Shown: piece by piece, positions 59,832-64,000 of the stretch
Numbering within the stretch: position 1 is the stretch's first letter
Layout: each line of letters opens with the position of its first letter
Source: Polytrichum commune
Taxonomy: Eukaryota > Streptophyta > Polytrichopsida > Polytrichales > Polytrichaceae
Length of the DNA: 64,000 bases
NCBI GenBank assembly: GCA_950295325.1
Contig: OX485807.1
Location: 10,321,001-10,385,000 of the forward strand
Direction: 5' to 3'
Notes under the pieces: generated by a model
What the model saw: only the letters and a program-made list of their open reading frames with translations
The model's database searches: none
Told to the model about the DNA's origin: nothing
Made by a program: the position numbers and the translations under genes

Positions 59832-61768
59832 TATTTTAGTTATATGCATATCACATGTGAACATGTCAGTCCAAGCATACATGTAGAGGATCTCCACATA
59901 CAATCATTTAAAAAAAAATCGAAGCTTGAATGAGGTAGTTGAATACACATAGGCTCCTATTAATGAAATTTTATCAAATGCACATTGCATTGCTCTTGTT
60001 TTGTAACTAGGTTGGGACTACCTCCACACATATAAGAAGAGTGTCACATGCGGAGTTTCAAAGATAACAAATGATAGTATGGATGTGGCAAAGTATTTCT
60101 TAAACACCATGTGAAAATTGTGTAGTAGGTACACAAAAATGTCATTATGAGCACGTTTGAACCTCAAAATGGAACCCCCCTACATAACCCCTTTATGAAT
60201 CATGAGATTTGCACTTTGACGCATGATCCCACAATCATACAAACTCCAATTGCAATTTCACTGGCAATCTTCCTCATTAAAAATGATGTTAAAATTAGAA
60301 TGGGTTCTATGGTTTGCTAATCCAACAACCAAATCTTGGGGTATTTTTATATATAACAATAGGGTGCATTCAAATAAGGTCCACATACTTAATACCTCCC
60401 AAAGAAATACTCTCTTAACATAGTTGAATACCCAAAAAAATGTGGTAAGTGTTGTTAAGGTAGAATTTAGCACAATGTTTTAAAAAGATAAATATCCTAA
60501 GTAAACCACCCCGTCAAGAACTGATTAGTTGGTCACAAACTAACGAAAGGGAAAAAGAATGCTAGTTTATTATTTGACGTCAAATTTGTCCCTAATTCAA
60601 TTAGTTGTTAGATCATCCATTCAATCTATTCAATAGTAGTAATTATTTGGTCTTAATAACTAAGTTGGTCAGGAAATGACTTGTAGGTCCATAGTTATTG
60701 GCATTATGAGTCTTTTACTAGTTGACCTTTTTTATGACCTTGGTGTGCCAATGGTCATGAACTGGACAGAGGGCAAAAACACGTCAAAACATCTAGTTGC
60801 AATGTTTTGACGGGGTGCCAACCTATCAAGTTGACCCACCTAGTAGGTAGTTGTGTTGAAATATGTACAGATTGTCCTAGAGCCTTTTGGCTCTTTTAGT
60901 TCACATGAGCGTAGATAGCTTAGACTCTTATAGAGGGTGTGTATGCTTGTGAGTTCTAGATCTAGGCGGGTAGCATCCTGGAAATATGTGGTAGTCCAAA
61001 CGGATAACAATCCTGGAAAGCAAGCAGTAAAGTGTTGAAAGAAGGATTAAAAGAGTAGACTCATTGTTGGTATTCTCCTGTTGATGCTCTTCTTGTAAGC
61101 TAACATAGTCCTTAGTGTTGACAAGACGAAGGTGTTATATGTGCTACTGTAAGTGTACATCAGATAGCTTGTGATGTATTTCCTAGGAATGCATTAGGAA
61201 GTAGAGAGAGTGGGTATGTGTGGGCCGCTCATGGGAGGATGTCCAGAGCAAGTGGTCAGAATGACCCGAAAACTCTATCATAGGTTGGTAGAATGTTAAA
61301 GAGGTCAAATCCATATTTAGTTTGAGAGAACCACCTCCGGAAGTGGGTTGACCTAACCAAAAATTCTAGTTGTTAGGCAATGTGAAACTGGCAAAATGAC
61401 CCAAAAACTCCACCATAGGTTGGTAGAAGGTTAGAGATGCTAGATCCAAGCTTAGATTGTGGAAACAACCTCTGGAAGTTGGCCGATCGGGCCAAAAACA
61501 TGAGCTAGTAGGTTATGTTCAAGGCATATTTTCAATCCTTAAACGGAAGTTTTAGGGGATTATACGTCGAAGGAGCATTCTAGGGATGAAGGACTAGCTG
61601 GGGAGGTGTTTTTGCAAGGTTTGGACATTACTAGCGGTGAACTAGTTAATGGAGCAAGGAAAGAGTGCGAAAACCCATTAACAGTGCCCTACCTCAAGAA
61701 CTAAAGAAAGTCTCCATGCCTTCTTATGGCCTTTATCCAAATCAACCCATGCATAGTTCTTGCCTAAA
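59832..61768. other. Intergenic; no gene recognised
   Basis: AT-rich DNA. 61240-61500 contains a duplicated phrase around 'GACC(C/G)…AACTC(T/C)A(T/C)CATAGGTTGGTAGAA', so a short local repeat of about 115 bp is present. No coding features. Confidence 0.4.
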
Positions 61769-61810
61769 TCTCATTGTAACAATGCTTATCGTAAGAATGT
61801 TACAATGAGA

Positions 61811-62172
61811 GATAGATAGAAACTCCGGTCCCTTTTTAGCAAGGGGCCGGTGTGAATAAAGTGTTCGTTCGTAACGTCAATGACCCGATGCCCACTGGAC
61901 AAGGGGACATTGGGACAATACTACTCTCCCCTTTCGAGGATGGACACTATAGTGACACACTATACAAGTTCCTAGCTAGCCACTAGTGCCTTGAAGATAC
62001 CGGACATGGTATCTCCCCAAAGGGCTTTGAGGTACCCATACAACAAGGTCCAAGGACCCCCCACCATAGTTGGGTGGACTAAGGTGGTGAGCACCACGCT
62101 GGCATGGGGAATAGAACCCACAACCTCCTCATTGGGGGCCATGAACCCTAACCACCAAGCCAAAGCCCGTGG
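61811..62172 (-). mobile_element. tRNA-derived SINE
   Basis: On the minus strand an A-box-like TTGGCTTGGTGGTTAGGG (about 62162-62145) is followed by a B box GGGTTCTATTCCCC (62119-62106), with tRNA-like spacing of about 40 bases. A tRNA-unrelated body of about 290 bp follows, ending in a pyrimidine-rich TTTCTATCTATCTCTCATTG tail. The arrangement is that of plant SINEs. A clean target duplication was not found, so the ends are approximate. Confidence 0.65.
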
Positions 62173-62410
62173 TGCCTTAGACTATGTGTTCGAAATTAGA
62201 ACATAATTCTAGCTTCAACATTCAACACAATTGGGAGGGCATATGTGATTACCTCAAGATAATTAAGAATCTTTGAATTATGTGATTTCTTAAATTTTTA
62301 CATCTCAACTCCGATTTTGAGACTTCAAACAACAATCTTCAAGGGGAGCAAGCACAATTGAGTATTAAAAAAAATGCTCCGGTCTACTAAAACCATAATT
62401 TTTTTGGTCA

Positions 62411-62690
62411 ATCGCCTAAAAGTAGTAGAAAATTGTTGTTTACATGGGATTTTTTTCCCATGGTGCCCTCTATTGTTGTGTTAGGTACTCAAATATAGAA
62501 TATCAAGATAAGATCTTCAAAACTTATCGTTAAAAGCATTGCTTGACATGTAATGGCTAAATTTGGTTTTGGACATAGATTATGTGACCTCAAATGTTTT
62601 GAAGTTGGATTTTTTTTCATATTCCTTGAACTATTTATAAACTTGACACCATCACACAAGAAATTTTAGAAAACATCAGTCTAATGTAAT
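62411..62690 (+). repeat. Dispersed repeat (partner at 35694-35960)
   Basis: Same block order as the copy inside the large transposon (CCCATGGTG, AAGATCTTCAAAA, TAATGGCTAAA, AATGTTTTGAAGTT, TTTCATATTCC, ATAAACTTG). It shows that this sequence exists independently of the transposon and was probably inserted there. Confidence 0.55.
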
Positions 62691-63648
62691 TTAATAATGT
62701 TTTAGACAAATTTTAGACAATTACATGTTCAACATATTTCTACTTGCACACTACGTGCATTGTCTTGTAAAATACGTAGATTTTTCTTGGAATTCGTCTT
62801 GTCAATGTAAACTGCTTGGCTTTATGGATCAACGTGTTTTTCAACATTCAAAATCAATATATAATTCTGAATCACTTTCACTTAAACCTAAGCAAGGTAA
62901 TGGAGTCATGTACTTGACCGTGCTTATGCCCCATGATCCACAACTGCTAACCAAGTGAGATAGACAAATTCCAATCTCACCCAAAGGCCAAAGGTGTAAG
63001 TGAAGTTGAAGGTGTCCGTTACAGGCGTGAAAGAAGACCTCCTTCCCCACTTCCTTGAGCAACACTCGACTCGAGGTGACGTTAAATGCAAGATCCATGG
63101 CTTGTTCAAGAGGAGATGAGACGATATGGCATCACAACGAAACGCGCCATCAGGTTGTGGCAGTAGTAGTAGTAGTACTACTACTACTACGAAGAGTGCA
63201 AATCATCGTTGAATCCCATTATAGAAGACGGCTGCTGCTGCGTCGCCGGCTGTTGGTGGTAGCTAGTAGTGTAGTAGTCGTCCTTGTTACATCTGAAGCA
63301 AGCATGTTTCATGGTGACAACCGTTGAAGTTAACTAACCGACGGCCGGCCGTACCAAGTGATGAAAGCGGTGGTACTCCGGGGTACACGTCTCGTACTCG
63401 CTTGCCCTTCCTTCTCCATATCACATGGCCTCCCAATAATGCCTGCCAATCATGCCCGATTATGGTGCAATCACAACCACCAAATATAAGTTACATGACG
63501 CTCAACCGGTGTCATATATGCCCTTCCCTTCCCTGCCCTTCCCTGCCCTTTGTCTCATGGACTTACACTCTAGTTCTCATGTTCCTTGAGTTATCATCAC
63601 AGGGGAAGTAAGTAACCTAAGTAGGTAAGTATGGGTTGATTGAAGCAA
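62691..63648. other. Intergenic with trinucleotide repeats
   Basis: Contains (AGT)n/(ACT)n forming a perfect palindrome (63163-63190), GCTGCTGCTGCG near 63231, and a CCTTCCCTGCCCTT repeat near 63522-63550. Short frames overlap on both strands; no gene is supported. Confidence 0.45.
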
Positions 63649-63867
63649 TGATCGGGGAGAACCGGCCGTTAGTTACAGATGAACCGGTTGAATTTGAGCC
63701 ATAACCGATTGAAGTTCAAGACTACAAGAGAATTACCGATCGTTTTAGAGGAATTTATAGAATATACCCTTATTTAATTAAGGAAAACCGGAGGATGTCA
63801 ACATGAAACCAGTTGGACTTGCAAACATTAGGATCTCAACTAGTTATGCCCAAAAATCTCCCCAATT
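63649..63867 (-). mobile_element. CCGGTT-rich MITE, copy 3 (inverted)
   Basis: Begins TGATCGGGGAGAACCGG, the exact terminus of copy 2 seen from the other end, and continues AGATGAACCGGTTGAATTTG. It passes through 'AAAACCGGAGGATGTCAACATG' to a degenerate end 'AAATCTCCCCAATTACT'. Length is 219 bp, and the order of blocks is that of 18861-19083 reversed. Confidence 0.8.
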
Positions 63868-64000
63868 ACTGGATTGAAGGGTTTAGGGCCACCCATCATC
63901 TGGAGAACCCGGATGGTGCCCTGGAACTACAACGACAGAAAGGTCAAGATTCATCCGGAGATTTGTTAATCCGGGATAACTGGGCGATCCGTGCCACTTT

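Overview
The window looks like nuclear DNA of a land plant. It has a plant-type auxilin-like J-domain gene with spliced, intron-bearing neighbours, a fragment of plastid trnK-UUU, a tRNA-derived SINE, many microsatellites and long AT-rich intergenic stretches. The transposon gene types (a ZNF862/hAT-like gene and a DUF7869-like transposase gene) make me lean towards a large-genome seed-free lineage (bryophyte, lycophyte or fern), but the species cannot be fixed from the sequence.

Layout. 1-2916: the 3' part of an auxilin-like host gene (+). 2917-14000: intergenic DNA with a few degenerate repeats. 14040-17520: a five-exon ZNF862/hAT-like transposase-derived gene (-), with a fold-back element in its first intron. 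18593-19083: two adjacent copies of a small CCGGTT-rich MITE; another copy lies at 63.65 kb and a partial one at 4.2 kb. 19.1-24.65 kb: intergenic.

24659-41183 is the centre of interest. It is a 16.5-kb element bounded by 28-bp perfect terminal inverted repeats (starting AACACTATATTCGTTA) and flanked by a possible 4-bp target duplication GAAT. It carries three intron-containing genes: (1) an FCP1/HAD-like phosphatase gene (-), (2) a three-exon gene for a ~1337-residue protein with a ParB-like 'IVDGQHS' motif (-), and (3) a divergent DUF7869-type transposase gene (+). Its introns and intergenic gaps, and one coding exon, are studded with more than 20 copies of a CpG-rich palindrome with core ACGGACGCGCGTCCGT. 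The palindromes are densest just upstream of the ParB-like gene and just upstream of the transposase gene.

41.2-53 kb: intergenic DNA with tandem duplications, the plastid trnK fragment (48957) and a ~157-bp tandem array (49130-49998). About 53.46-59.83 kb: a decayed, collinear relative of the big element in opposite orientation. It has a ParB-like pseudogene, an exon-B remnant and an HAD pseudogene, and ends in a related terminal repeat at 59831. Its introns carry a different palindrome (TTTGGGT...ACCCAAA) where the first element has ACGGACGCGCGTCCGT. 59.8-64 kb: intergenic DNA with a SINE, repeats and a CCGGTT MITE.

How the parts may work together (inference): the transposase would act on the terminal repeats. 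The ParB-like protein and the phosphatase travel as conserved cargo in two diverged family members, so they are probably part of the element's own biology rather than captured by chance. The family-specific palindromes would be binding sites or regulatory marks for an element-encoded DNA-binding protein.
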